DNA of 64,000 nucleotides from Scedosporium boydii (Eukaryota > Ascomycota > Sordariomycetes > Microascales > Microascaceae), in the NCBI GenBank assembly GCA_002221725.1, contig NJFT01000010.1:302828-366827 (forward strand), read 5' to 3'. The position numbers were made by a program, and so were the translations under genes. This document shows, in pieces, positions 1-10,229 of the stretch. The notes beneath the pieces were generated by a model. It was not told the origin of the DNA. It did not search any database and saw only the letters and a program-made list of their open reading frames with translations. Numbering within the stretch: position 1 is the stretch's first letter; each line of letters opens with the position of its first letter.

Positions 1-686
1 GCGAGCGAGCAAAGCGTGCTCGACTTCACTTCCCGCCTTGAAGAGCTTACTTACGACTTGGAGACTCAAATGTCAAGGGCTCAAGTACTATCAAAATTGG
101 TTACGGACCGGAAAAGCATTGTCAGTTAAACTGGCACAATACTTTATTGGACTGATCCGAGTCTCGGACTGACACTTCTCGTTTACAGCTGATCCAACAT
201 CTCCAGATCCAAACAGTAGCGCAACAGGAGAGGGTGGCACATGCCATGGGGCTTGAAGCCATTGCCGTCCGCGTCATAGCGGTGATAACCTTGGTCTTCC
301 TTCCAGCCACGTTTGTTTCAGTAAGTTCTCAAAAGTTACCATCGACCGGAAGCAGTGCAACTAAGTGTGTTCGTTCTTTTTAGACCTTTTTCAGCACAGA
401 TGTCATCAAGTATCAGCCTGATGATGAGGTAAAGTCTGGGAGTCCGCCACAGCAGTATTCCAGTCGAGCCCTGAAAATGTTCTTTGCAGTATCAATCCCG
501 CTGATGGCGATTACCTTTGGTATTGCCATCGGTTGGTATTGGTTCGAGCGACGGCAGAAGAGGATGAAATACAAGCGCATCCAGCTCGATGGAGAAGCGC
601 TCGAAGGCACATACACTGACCCGGCGCATCTGAAATTCCCGTGGGAGTACTGGAAGGATGGGAGGATACCTTCTAAAAGCCTGTGA
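1..686 (+). CDS. CorA-like Mg2+ transporter family protein, C-terminal part
   Basis: The 3' end of a gene that starts before the window. Exons fit at 1-120, 189-320 and 384-686, with introns 121-188 (GTCAGT donor) and 321-383. The product ends in a coiled, charged stretch followed by two membrane helices: one around IAVRVIAVITLVFLPATFVS and one around FFAVSIPLMAITFGIAIGWY, then a basic cytosolic tail. Two C-terminal helices after a long soluble region are the CorA architecture. The usual GMN signature is not visible at the end of the first helix; fungal members often have a divergent sequence (here ATFVSTFF) at this place. Cation transport is therefore a family-based inference, and the protein may be a CorA-like membrane protein of unknown role. 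The N-terminal domain lies outside the window. Confidence 0.72.
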
Positions 687-1383
687 GGGTGTGGGTGTAT
701 GGGTTAGAGCCAATCTCGACATCTCACTAGAGAGTGGAGAAGGCTCGAGGCTTAGAATAGATCAATATATCAGTCTCATGCTCTCACTCATCTTTGCTTT
801 TCCCCCTTCTCACCCAAATACTGCCGAAAAAGGCACCGTAATCTCCCTAATTACCAAAACCCATGCTGTGATTGGCTAAACCCCCTAATATGCAAATAAA
901 CTTCGTTCCCCCATGCCCAATTTCTCCCCCATCAAGCTTCGCCCGCACTGGGCGTTTGGCCTTTGATTAAACCCATCGTTAGTCTGAGAGATCAGTTCCA
1001 CCACCTGACCTATCTCATGACAGGTACTGGATAGGGATTTTCAAATATAAAATATTAGAGGATATACCCATTTGACACGTGCTCTAGGATATGCCCGATG
1101 GTGTCGCTGATCTCTCGCATTAACGTTTAAAATCCTGGTATAGGTTTAGATCTCCACAACCGCCGCTGGTACTAGTGTCTGGCCTGTAGGTGTTGCTTTC
1201 TTTCCCTTCACAGATCGCGGATCGTACAAAACCTGCTTTTTACGTGGGCCCAAGTTGGAGGAAATCAAGCCCTTTATTAGGTGCGAAATACGGTACTGGG
1301 ACACCTAGCACACGATCCACAAGCAAGCAGTAATTAGCGGATTTCACAACGAGTAATTGGCCGTCAAAGTGCGGATCGGCAGC
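687..1383. other. Intergenic, no gene seen
   Basis: This stretch is the 3' flank of the CorA-like gene and the upstream flank of the Nramp relic. It holds short T-rich and A-rich tracts but no protein-like reading frame, tRNA or repeat that I can support. Confidence 0.5.
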
Positions 1384-3372
1384 ATGTGTTCGTGCCCCTC
1401 CAGGACGGACGAACCGGGCGACGGCGATGGCTACAACCAAAGCCCGCCACACCTGTCGGGAGACCTGACCACGAACCAAGATCTTAATGGCATTGCGAAC
1501 TCGCGCGAGCAGCGCGAACGCGGGCCCCGAGCTATTGGCTCGATGTCCGAAGTGCTCGGGGACGACATCGCCAACCCCTTCGGTCCTCCCAAAAGCGGCG
1601 ATAGCAACACCGCTGCCATTGGCCACCCTGGCGAGAAGAGTCTGGGTCTCCAGGGCACTGTGGCGGCTGCCCGCAATAACTCCTCCGGTTCTGCTCCTCC
1701 AGACAACGGCAGCACTCACGCCGCCCCGCCAACCTATGTGAATCGCATCCTGCGTTCGCTTATCAGTTACGCGAAGTTTGTCGGGCCCGGCTTCATGATC
1801 GCTGTGGCATATAGTTCGTGGACCCCTGTCCCCCATATCTCCAGGACGTGGCGGAGTGAAAGTCGCCTTGCTAACCATCCACAGTTGACCCTGGAAACTA
1901 TGCCACAGATATCGCGACTGGAGCATCGTACCGTTTCAAGCTTCTCTTCATCGTTCTTTTGAGCAACCTGTTTGCCATCTTACTCCAGAGCTTGGCCATC
2001 AAGCTCGGGACTGTTACGGGTCTTGACTTGTCCTCCGCTTGCCGTGTTTTCCTCCCACGATAGCTTAGCTATGTAATTTATGCGCTAGCTAAAATTGCTA
2101 TCATCGCAACTAACATAGCTAAGGTAAGCTGGCTTGTCAAGTAACTCGGAATATAGAGCTCACTAGCGTTCAGGTCATCGGCACTGCCATTGCTCTCAAT
2201 CTTCTCATACCGCGACTTCCACTCATAGCAGGATGCGCTCTGTCCGTCCTCGACGTCATGGTCATTCTATTCTTCTATAACTCATCCGGTTCCATGAGAG
2301 GCATCAGACTCTTCGAGGTCTTCGTCTCTCTTCTAGTCCTGGGTGTTGTGATATGCTTTTGCATCCAACTTTGATTGAAAATACTACCGTTGGTGAGGTT
2401 TTTCGCGGCTACTTCCCTTCGGGTGCGATGGTCGAGCAACAAGGGTAAGTCGGAGCACTCCCGATGACCGTAACTTCTCTTGAGGCTTACTACCAGTCTA
2501 GTCTTTACCAGTCATGCGGTATCCTGGGGGCTACTGTCATGCCGCACAGCTTGTTCCTCGGTTCAGGCATTGTCCAATCCCGACTGAAGGACTACGACAC
2601 GAAAAGAGAACTTCTTCCAGAGGAGCCTATCTCCTCTGCAGATTCGTCGTCGGCCGAACGGACCAATAAGGTCTACTATATCCTATCTCAGGCAGCGATC
2701 AAGTACTGCATGAAGTACTCCATCCTCGAGCTAGCCCTGTCGCTCTTTACCTTCGCTCTCTTTGTGAACTCCGCCATTTTGATTGTGGCAGAAGCATCAC
2801 TTTTACGGAAACCCAGAAGCCTTGAACGCGGATATTTTCGCTATCCATGATTTGCTCTCGAGCAGCATTTCGCCGGTAGCCGGGACCGTTTTCGCGCTTG
2901 CGATCCTCTTATCTGGCATCTCTGCGGGAATTGTCTGTACCGTTGCCGGTCAGATGGTCTGCGAGGGGGCACTGAACTGGAAGATGAAACCCTGGCTTCG
3001 TCGACTCGTCACTCGACTTATTAGTATTACGCCGTCTATCATCATCGCCGCTGCAGTTGGAAAACCCGGGTTGAACGCCGCTCTGGCGGGTTCACAGGTC
3101 GCTCTCAGCAGCGTTCTGCCCTTCATCACAGCACCCTTGATCTACTTCATGTGCCTCAATCGCTATATGACTGTTAAACCCGGCGGGGCTCGATTCCATA
3201 TCGAGGCAGACGAGGAGGGATTATTCACGCGACGCCGCCCAATAACGGACCGCGAGGGCAGCATCAAGATGGCCAACTCTTGGTGGGTCGCCATATCGCC
3301 GTGATTGCGTGGCTCATCATCGCCGTCATGAATGTAGCAAACTTGGTTTTGCTTGGTCTGGGAGAGGGTTAA
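1384..3372 (+). pseudogene. Nramp-type divalent metal transporter, decayed
   Basis: The Nramp family (Smf proteins in yeast) moves Mn2+ and Fe2+ with protons across membranes. Recognisable blocks are AKFVGPGFMIAVAY, then DPGNYATDIATGASYRFK after a first intron (about 1814-1884), IAVIGTAIALNLL-type helix sequence after a second intron (about 2124-2173), YQSCGILGATVMPHS (metal-site helix) and SGISAGIVCTVAGQMVCEGA. The frame is broken: TAG at 2061-2063 replaces a conserved Trp, a frameshift lies near 2372 after FCIQL, an extra T occurs in a T-run near 2799, and one base is lost near 3290. The C-terminal coding sequence ends at 3372. The Met at 1384 is the best start in a hydrophilic N-terminal tail. 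Conserved E, D and E residues near 2091-2123 read K, N and K. All of these and the stop fit TpG to TpA changes. Identity as Nramp is secure; present function is unlikely. Confidence 0.88.
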
Positions 3373-4179
3373 ACGGTCGGCCTCTGGCCTTCGGACTGCC
3401 GAAGCCACTCTTGATCGACTCTTTAACATTCAGCAGAGTTAGAGGACGGCCATTACTGGCCGCGCTGTCGAACCGCAGACAGATATTTCTCACTCTCCTT
3501 AAACGAAACTTTGAATAATAACTTTGATCTACCAAGGGCTATGAAAGAGATATAGCGTGGAAGGAACCCCCTCAAAAAACCAAACAATCAACCAGATATA
3601 TTGTTTTTCCAGCTTATCATGCATACTCCTTTACCTAAATTCATTGAATATGTGCCCGATAAATGGGCACTAAGAGAGACAACGGAATGCCCTTGGGAGG
3701 GTTTGTCTATAGCCAATTACAGTCCTTATCTGATAAATACAAAACATGCCTTGCTATCATGCGACTACAAGCTGGTCAGGCCGGACGTTGTGTTAGCTTG
3801 TGCCTGGGACCCCAAAAGGGGCCACTCACACTAACCAAAATAATCCATAACCTGTTCGAGTCTACATTTGGATTCCCAGTTGGACTTCCTTCTACATTAG
3901 ATCAGCATATCTATATAAGCAGATTACTATACTTATTAGCATACTTAATTAATAAATTCTTTTTTAAAATAGATTTTTATTATTCTTCTTCTATTTTTCA
4001 TTTTCCTTCTTTTTTTATATCTATTATATTTTATACAATCATGAGTAGAATCTAATGTACAATCCCTCTTTGAAATTCTAATATAGGTAGAATCTAATAT
4101 AGAATCCACAAGGAGAGAATCCCATGTAGAAGGAATCCCAACTGGAATCCAGACTTGGAATCTATATATGACTTATTAT
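3373..4179. other. AT-rich intergenic stretch with degenerate GAATCC/TAGAATC repeats
   Basis: No gene is supported. From about 3900 the sequence becomes AT-rich. Between about 4050 and 4165 the words TAGAATCTAAT, AGAATCC and GGAATCC recur many times at irregular spacing, which looks like the worn end of a repeat element. Confidence 0.4.
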
Positions 4180-4380
4180 AACGGGTAATGGGTACCTGAA
4201 TAAAACCCGTGGGTGGATTGTATTGACTGGCAGTGGGTTCTGACCCTCCGCTACCGGCTCGATCATTCTCCGGGACGGCCCATGGGTTTTATCTACTGTC
4301 CTGCTACTTATTTTCTATACCCATGGGCCTGATGGGTCAAATAACCCGTGGATTACCCATGGGCAGCTATTCCAGAGACT
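4180..4380. repeat. Palindromic ACCCATGGGT / GGGTAA motif tract
   Basis: The words CCCATGGG, CCCGTGG, GGGTAA and their complements occur many times in about 200 bp, in both orientations. Clustered short subterminal motifs of this sort are typical of the ends of hAT-type DNA transposons, but no transposase or clean terminal inverted repeat is visible here. A similar single motif (AACCCACGGGTTAT) occurs near 11254, and another (GGGTAAATAACCCG) near 23766. Confidence 0.35.
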
Positions 4381-4394
4381 ACGGCGATCAAGAT

Positions 4395-4395
<1 letters not shown>

Positions 4396-4437
<42 letters not shown>
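4396..4437. repeat. Poly-A run, 42 nt
   Basis: An uninterrupted run of 42 A residues follows the palindromic motif tract. It could be a microsatellite or the poly-A tail of a retroposed insertion. No LINE or processed-gene body is seen next to it. Confidence 0.9.
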
Positions 4438-4438
<1 letters not shown>

Positions 4439-5320
4439 ACCCAAATCTATACCGGGGATGACTTGACTATCATTACGGTGTCTGTGAGTTAGAGGGCCAG
4501 CCATGACACGAGCTGTCCCGAACCGATGGAGGAGGATATTACCTAAGTTAACACTCAATACAATACATACATTCGAATCATAGATGGGATTAACAATCTG
4601 GCCAAGAATAGGGCAAGTCGGGACCCCACAAGCCAAGGCTAAGAGGGAGCTTATACGACAGGCGTAGTCATGTTGGTTGTAGGATAAAGGATTTCTACTT
4701 GACATAAGAGGAGCCCGAGTAGAGGAGGATGGAATGGAGAGGCTTACGAACGCCAAGACTCTCGCCAAGACTCTCGCTAAGAGATGATCGCAGAGCCTGG
4801 ACTGGGTCGATATCTCTTTTCATTCGAAAGAGCACCCGTGCAACACAGCAGGAGAGGGCACCGGACTTTCGTCACATCTCGTAGCGAAGTGCAACCCCAT
4901 ATGGAACAACGCAACGTAGCGTGACTTGATTGGATTTCTGTTGTGGCTAGAGAATTACAAATTTTAGTGATGTCGGTTTGCTTGGCCGATCATAAATATA
5001 GGAATTCGTTAATATTTCTAACATCAACATCGACACCCATCCCGAAACAACCTCATTCTTGACGTATTTTTAGCGAGACATTTTAGCAAATTATTCCCCT
5101 CCACGGTCCAATTGCTCCCTGCATCAGTACTTCTCACACCAATCGGAGAAGGCTGAACCCATTCGACATCGTTCTAACTTCAAAGCCATTGTTCGTAAGA
5201 TACTTTACTTTTACGCGTTTACACAATTCCCTAGGGTCGGGGTCGAGAGTTTAGGGCCGAGAGTTTGACGCTAATCCAAACTCAGGCGACATTGCGACAA
5301 GCTATTGTTCCTCTACTGCC
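4438..5320. other. Intergenic, no gene seen
   Basis: Upstream flank of the zinc-repeat gene. No supported gene, RNA or repeat. Several ACC/CCG-rich and AT-rich tracts alternate without clear order. Confidence 0.45.
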
Positions 5321-5686
5321 ATGTCTTCGACTGGAGGCCGGAAATGTCCCGACTGCGAGGGCTGGGGAACAAAGCCCCTCTGCGGAACCTGCTCCGGGTC
5401 GGGTGGGACATCCTATGTCGCTGGAAATTGCAGTAGATGCCGCGGGACGGGTCGGTGTTCAACGATTTGCCGGTATTGCGACCCGGAGAACGTTCCCGAG
5501 TATAAGTGTCAAATGTGCAATGACACCACTGTATGCCCACTATGTAAAGGCTCGGGCATCTGTCCGATATCCAACTGCAGCGGGGGCAAGGAAATATAGC
5601 AAGAAACTTGTACTGGATGTAGAGGAAGTGGAGGACCAATCTGCAATCGTTGCGGTGGATGTGGCCTCTTGTACAGTTCAAGGTAG
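5321..5686 (+). CDS. Small DnaJ-type CxxCxGxG zinc-repeat protein with in-frame UAG
   Basis: The frame opens with MSSTGGRKCPDCEGWG and consists almost wholly of CxxC and CxxCxGxG units (CPDCEGWG, CGTCSGSG, CSRCRGTG, CPLCKGSG). This is the pattern of the DnaJ/Hsp40 zinc-finger region, which binds zinc and unfolded polypeptide; here there is no J-domain. A TAG codon stands at 5597-5599. The same frame then continues with two more units, CTGCRGSG and CNRCGGCG, and ends at TAG 5684-5686. Units on both sides in one frame argue that the downstream part was, or still is, coding. A TGG (Trp) codon would give a 121-residue protein; stopping at the first TAG gives 92. Splicing 5544-5599 would lose the Cys frame, so an intron does not explain it. 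Function beyond zinc binding is unknown. Confidence 0.6.
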
Positions 5687-6343
5687 TAGGGATATCGATG
5701 CATTAGCATGCGCTATACCTAGACAAGGAGGCTGGCCTTCCGCCAAGCTCAAAGCCTTCTTGCTCCGATCCACGACCATCTATGGCTTCCTTTTTGCTGG
5801 CCTCGTTACTCGCTGTCCAACAAGAGTAAGATTCGGGTAAAAAATTAGCAACACAATACACCAATTTCTAACAGATAACCACAATCAATGGCCGAGTGTA
5901 TCCAAATTCTGCTTGTAGATATAGAGTAAAGCTATGCTAACAGCAAATACCTTTCTGGTAGAAAATCCGAGGTTTTGAGGGCCCTCTGTTACTTGGCCTC
6001 TCTAGAGTAAGTTTGATATTATTTAATCCTTTCGCACAGAAAAGCTCCACGGGTCTAGAGTGGGAATTGCTGTCTGCTATTCAGGAGTCACGGTAGACCA
6101 CGACTGGTGTGCTATTTACCTCGGTTTCGGTAATGGTCCACTTCGCAGTTTAAACTGCGTGATTGGCTGTGTGAACGGCTCTCTCCACGGCAAGTGAGTG
6201 CGATGCGCCTGTAGGGAGGGGGGTAAGACTGCCAGCGATCGTTCTTGTCACTTGGAAATATCGAGTGGGAATAATAAGCCGTGGAAAGTATATTCAACTC
6301 ATGTGAAGAGTAATCCTGCCACGATCTCTCCATCGTATTATTG
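5687..6343. other. Intergenic, no gene seen
   Basis: This lies between the zinc-repeat gene and the 3' end of the convergent Old Yellow Enzyme gene. Nothing with coding or RNA character was recognised. Confidence 0.45.
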
Positions 6344-7513
6344 CTACCGCAAGATTGCGCTAGCGAGGCCAGCAGGCCAAACATGTGTATATGGCTCAGT
6401 CTGACCGGTTTCCTTCTCTTGCTGCTCCCAAAACTTGTAATCCACATAGCCGTCAAGCCTCCCAACCTCGTAGAACAAATCCCGATGGTATCTAGAAACC
6501 GGGAGCAGACGCTGTATCCGCGGCGGTAGATCTGGGTTGCTGACAAAAGTCCTCCCAAAGGCGACAAGTGCCTGCCGCCCTTTCCGCTGCTCATCTTCTA
6601 CCCTCTGTCTTGACGTAAAGGCATCGTAACCCCCGGCAAAAATTACGGGTGATGTTGTCCCCCAGATGTCCGCCAGGAAGTCTACTGTCTCCGACGAGGC
6701 GGCCACAACATCCATTGGGCCCTGCACGCGGCTCTCAATGACGTGCAAATAGCTCAGCTTCAACTCCTTTAGTCTCTTCACGAGGTCTTCGAATTGCGGT
6801 CTCGGGTCGGCCATCCGCATGCCATGGTGCCGACTCCAGGGACTGACTCTATAGCCAACCCTATCAGGCCCGATTGCATTGGCGACTGCAGAGGCCACCT
6901 CAACCGGGAATCGTGATCTATTCTCAATGCTTCCTCCCCATCTATCACTCCTGTTGTTGCACACGTCCTGAGTGAACTGGTCGAGAAGATAGCCGTTGGC
7001 TCCGTGAAGTTCAACACCATCGAAGCCCGCTTCGATCGCCGCCCGCGCAGCCGCCGCCCACTCCTCGACACACGCTCGAATTTCGTCTTCCGACATGGGT
7101 CGCGGGGTTGGCGCGCCTGGCGCCGAAGAGATGTTGCCGCTGGAGAGCACCTCAGCACCGCCTTCAACAGAGGCAGCATGTGCAGCGCGCCCGCACATCC
7201 AAAGCTGCGCATAGATGAAACTCCCTTTGGCATGGACGGCTGATGTGATTGGTTTCCACGCGTCAACCTGTTGCTTCGTCCAGAGGCCTGGGGTGTTCGG
7301 TGGTGCGGCGGCACGGGGCGAGACGGCCGTGGCTTCGGATATCAACAGACTGCCAGGTGTAGAGGCTCGTTGCGAATAGTACTCGATCATGATGGTGGAT
7401 GGGACAAAGCCGACCTCTGCTCGGCGGCGCGTCATTGGGGCCATGACAACTCGGTGAGAGGTAGTGACATGGCCGACTTTGACGGGCGAGAAGAGCGGCG
7501 AGTCTGACGACAT
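6344..7513 (-). CDS. Old Yellow Enzyme family NAD(P)H:flavin oxidoreductase
   Basis: An intronless FMN-dependent TIM-barrel enzyme of 389 residues, about the usual length for fungal OYEs. The start MSSDSPLFSPVKVGH was preferred over the upstream Met at 7624 because family members begin just before the LFSP strand. Visible landmarks are MAPMTRRRA near the N-terminus, SEATAVSPRAA, and HGANGYLLDQF followed by RSDRWGGS. The HxxN pair that binds the substrate carbonyl and the proton-donor Tyr are both present in that block. Late FMN-phosphate residues fall in VIFAGGYD and VAFGRTFVSNPDLP. Such enzymes reduce alkenes conjugated to carbonyl or nitro groups; the physiological substrate cannot be read from sequence. 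It is transcribed away from an FAD monooxygenase across 977 bp, which may mean shared control. Confidence 0.93.
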   Translation of the reverse strand: MSSDSPLFSPVKVGHVTTSHRVVMAPMTRRRAEVGFVPSTIMIEYYSQRASTPGSLLISEATAVSPRAAAPPNTPGLWTKQQVDAWKPITSAVHAKGSFIYAQLWMCGRAAHAASVEGGAEVLSSGNISSAPGAPTPRPMSEDEIRACVEEWAAAARAAIEAGFDGVELHGANGYLLDQFTQDVCNNRSDRWGGSIENRSRFPVEVASAVANAIGPDRVGYRVSPWSRHHGMRMADPRPQFEDLVKRLKELKLSYLHVIESRVQGPMDVVAASSETVDFLADIWGTTSPVIFAGGYDAFTSRQRVEDEQRKGRQALVAFGRTFVSNPDLPPRIQRLLPVSRYHRDLFYEVGRLDGYVDYKFWEQQEKETGQTEPYTHVWPAGLASAILR

Positions 7514-8490
7514 GGCGATAGTTATTGAGGTCAACCTTTTTTCTTCTTTTGGTTTCAGGTAACTTGTGAGGAAATTTTCATTGAACTCGGCGTGCCAGAG
7601 AAATGGGCAAATGGGGTGGTCCACTGGACACTAATAAATCCTGCAAACTTGTAGAAAACCAGAACAGGAAAGGTTAATTAATGCATCAGCAGCGGTCTCT
7701 CTCTCTCACCCCCACCCCCCGGCCTTTCCCTTTCCCTGCCCGGCGGCCCCAGAGTCGGGCAACTTCATACGCTTCGGGGATCTAGTCAAAGCGAAAACGG
7801 TCAATGTCAAGCCGTGGCGAGCGTAAGGGTTTGATCATTCCCAACCACCTCGATTGGCCACACCAACTCCTTTATTACTGGGGATGTGTTTGATTTTTGC
7901 GACGACCTCGGAATCAGAGAGCACCACTTGCATCGGCTCCTCCTATGTTGGTCACAGGTTTCCGCTCTTGTGAGTTATCAATTGCAATGATACGAGCAGG
8001 CGATGGCGACTGGATGATCTAAATGGTATTTACAACAACCATTTTTTCCGACTCTGTTTTCATTGATCAATGCAGCAGCCTAGGTCTTGGTAGAGCAGGT
8101 TATCTTGAACTTCATCCCCCTGTGGGCTACTAGAGCTAGTGTACCTCAGTAGTTATAATATATATTATCCTCGAGCCAGGCGGCTTAGGTGTTCCCAACC
8201 CGGTATCAACCCGGTATTCAGCTCAACACTTGATGGACTTGGCCGAAGGAAATAAACAACGCAAGGCCCCCTCTCACCAACCCCGGGACCTCGGCGATTC
8301 CATTCCATTTTAGGTCAAGTGTCAACTCCCTTAAACCGACCCCTCCAGTTCGGCTCATGCAGGCGGCTACTGTCTACGGAGTCCAAGGACCAAACAACTA
8401 ATACATATTGCCGTTTGACCATGCGAAAATGCGAAATATTATGGCCTAATTTATTCGCTTCTCTTTAAGCAAAAGCAGTGATCTTTCGTG
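7514..8490. promoter_or_regulatory. Divergent promoter region of the OYE and FAD monooxygenase genes
   Basis: This 977-bp interval separates two start codons facing away from each other and must hold both promoters. It contains CT-rich tracts near 7690-7740 on the OYE side and an AT-rich TATA-like stretch near 8150-8165. No gene is seen. Specific factor sites were not assigned. Confidence 0.6.
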
Positions 8491-9898
8491 ATGGTTGACC
8501 AAGGCTCTAGACTCGATATTGTTGTCGTAGGCGCAGGCCTAGGTGGTCTCCTCGCCGCCATCGGTCTCGCCCTCGATGATCATAGGGTCACAATTCTCGA
8601 GCAGGCCACTAGCTTTGGTGAAGTTGGTGCAGGCATGCGCATCCCACCCAATTGCTTCAAGATCCTTCGCCGATGGGGTGTTGACATCACGTATCTCAAA
8701 AAGACGTACTCGAACGGCAATCGATTTCTCCGATACGATGATGGGAGTACATTGGCCGACATGCCCCATGGTGTCCCTGAACTGGACTTTGGGGGTAGCT
8801 ATTTGATGGTTCACCGAGCGGACTACCACTCCGTGTTGCTAGACAGAGCGCAAGCTCTCGGAGTTGTGATCCGGGGCGGACACCGAGTGGAGGAGTACGA
8901 CTGGGACGCACCGGCCGCAATTGTGCAGGGAGGGCTGAGGGTCCCAGCCGACCTTGTTGTGATCGCTGATGGTATGCCCCTCGCTATGCCTGCCTCTTAC
9001 TGCACGGCTAGTTGGCACGACTGGGACTAGTTTTTATCGACTGATGACTCCGTAGGTGTTCAAAGCAGCGCAAGGGCAGCTTTTCAAGGCCACGAATTGC
9101 CACCCACCGATACAGGGGATATTGTGTACCGCATTCTTATCCCGGGCCAAGACCTCCTCGCCGACCCTGATATGCGTGACCTCATCTCGCAGCCTTGGGT
9201 AACATCGTGGTGTGGCCCCGACGCGCACGTCATCGGGTATCCCGTGAGAGGTGGAGAGGTCTACAACGTAGTCTTTTGCTGCTCCGAGAAATCAATGCAA
9301 GACCGCCCTTTTCAACCCGGGGAGAACAAGCTGGTCATCTCTGACAACTCAGAGTTAAGACGGCGCTTTTCCGACTGGGAGCCCAGAGTGAAGAAGCTCA
9401 TTGAGCACTCCGGAAAGGTTAAAATTGCCCCTTTGCCATTAATCTACAACTAAACCTGGTGGATGTGAACTGACCCTCTTTTCTTTGAAGGAATTTCTCA
9501 AATGGCGTCTCTACGATTTAGATCTTGTAGACAACTGGGTATACCCCACTGGCAAGGCAGTGCTGCTCGGCGATGCCGTACACCCCATGCTGCCATATAT
9601 GTCCTCTGGGGCTGCTATGGCCTGCGAGGATGCGGCAGTTCTCCGTAAGGTACTCTCTACGGCTACTAAAGATTCTCTTCAGACAGCCCTCCAAAAGTAC
9701 CAGTCACTGCGACAACCTAGGGCATCTAAGGTCCAGAAGGCGGGGAGAGTACTCCAAGAGGCATACCATTTGCCAGATGGTGAGGCGCAGCGTGAGAGGG
9801 ATATTTGGATATTAAAGGATGATGAAAGGAACCCAATTTACTGGGGCCATAAAGCTAGAAGACAATGGCTGTTTGGTCATGACGCAGAGGACTTTTGA
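8491..9898 (+). CDS. FAD-dependent aromatic-type monooxygenase (salicylate hydroxylase-like)
   Basis: Three exons fit: 8491-8971, 9056-9417 and 9491-9898, giving 416 residues, the normal size of single-component class A flavoprotein hydroxylases. The Rossmann FAD motif VVVGAGLGGLLAA is followed by the acidic residue in ILEQA. The DG motif reads VVIADGVQSSAR across the first intron, and the GD motif reads LLGDAVHPMLPY. These enzymes use NAD(P)H and O2 to hydroxylate aromatic or related substrates, often in detoxification, catabolism or secondary metabolism. The second intron has a weak GTTAAA donor, but only this splice restores the frame between HSGK and EFLKWRL. No membrane segment is present. 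The divergent OYE gene next door is another redox enzyme; joint action is an inference. Confidence 0.9.
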
Positions 9899-10229
9899 GA
9901 GAACTTGTACATAGCAACGCTTTTAAAAGAAACGAACAGTATGTCAACAAACGCAGAGCACCTTCGGGCTGTTGGTAGATTGCGCACTTCTTCTAACGGG
10001 AGTACGGGTGTTTTAGGAGTGAGAGGTAAGGGACCTTTTCTGAGCTCTAGGGAAAGGATTCTCATTATGGGTAATGGGGTGTGGGAATTTTCTCCAATTA
10101 GATTGTATTATACACGAACGTCCCGCTACCTATCAGTCAACTTGGACTATTAGATTTACTTCCTAGCGTAATCAAGAGGCTGTGCTCTCTTCCACACTTC
10201 GCGCACCACTCCCTTTTGTGCTTGAATGA
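9899..10229. other. Intergenic, no gene seen
   Basis: A short convergent 3' region between the monooxygenase and the small minus-strand gene. Nothing recognised. Confidence 0.4.

Noticed and set aside
5544..5599. A 56-nt intron with GTAAAG donor and ATATAG acceptor that would remove the in-frame TAG of the zinc-repeat gene
   Set aside because: It would delete a well-formed zinc unit and shift the downstream frame away from the Cys repeats, so it is not a sensible splice.
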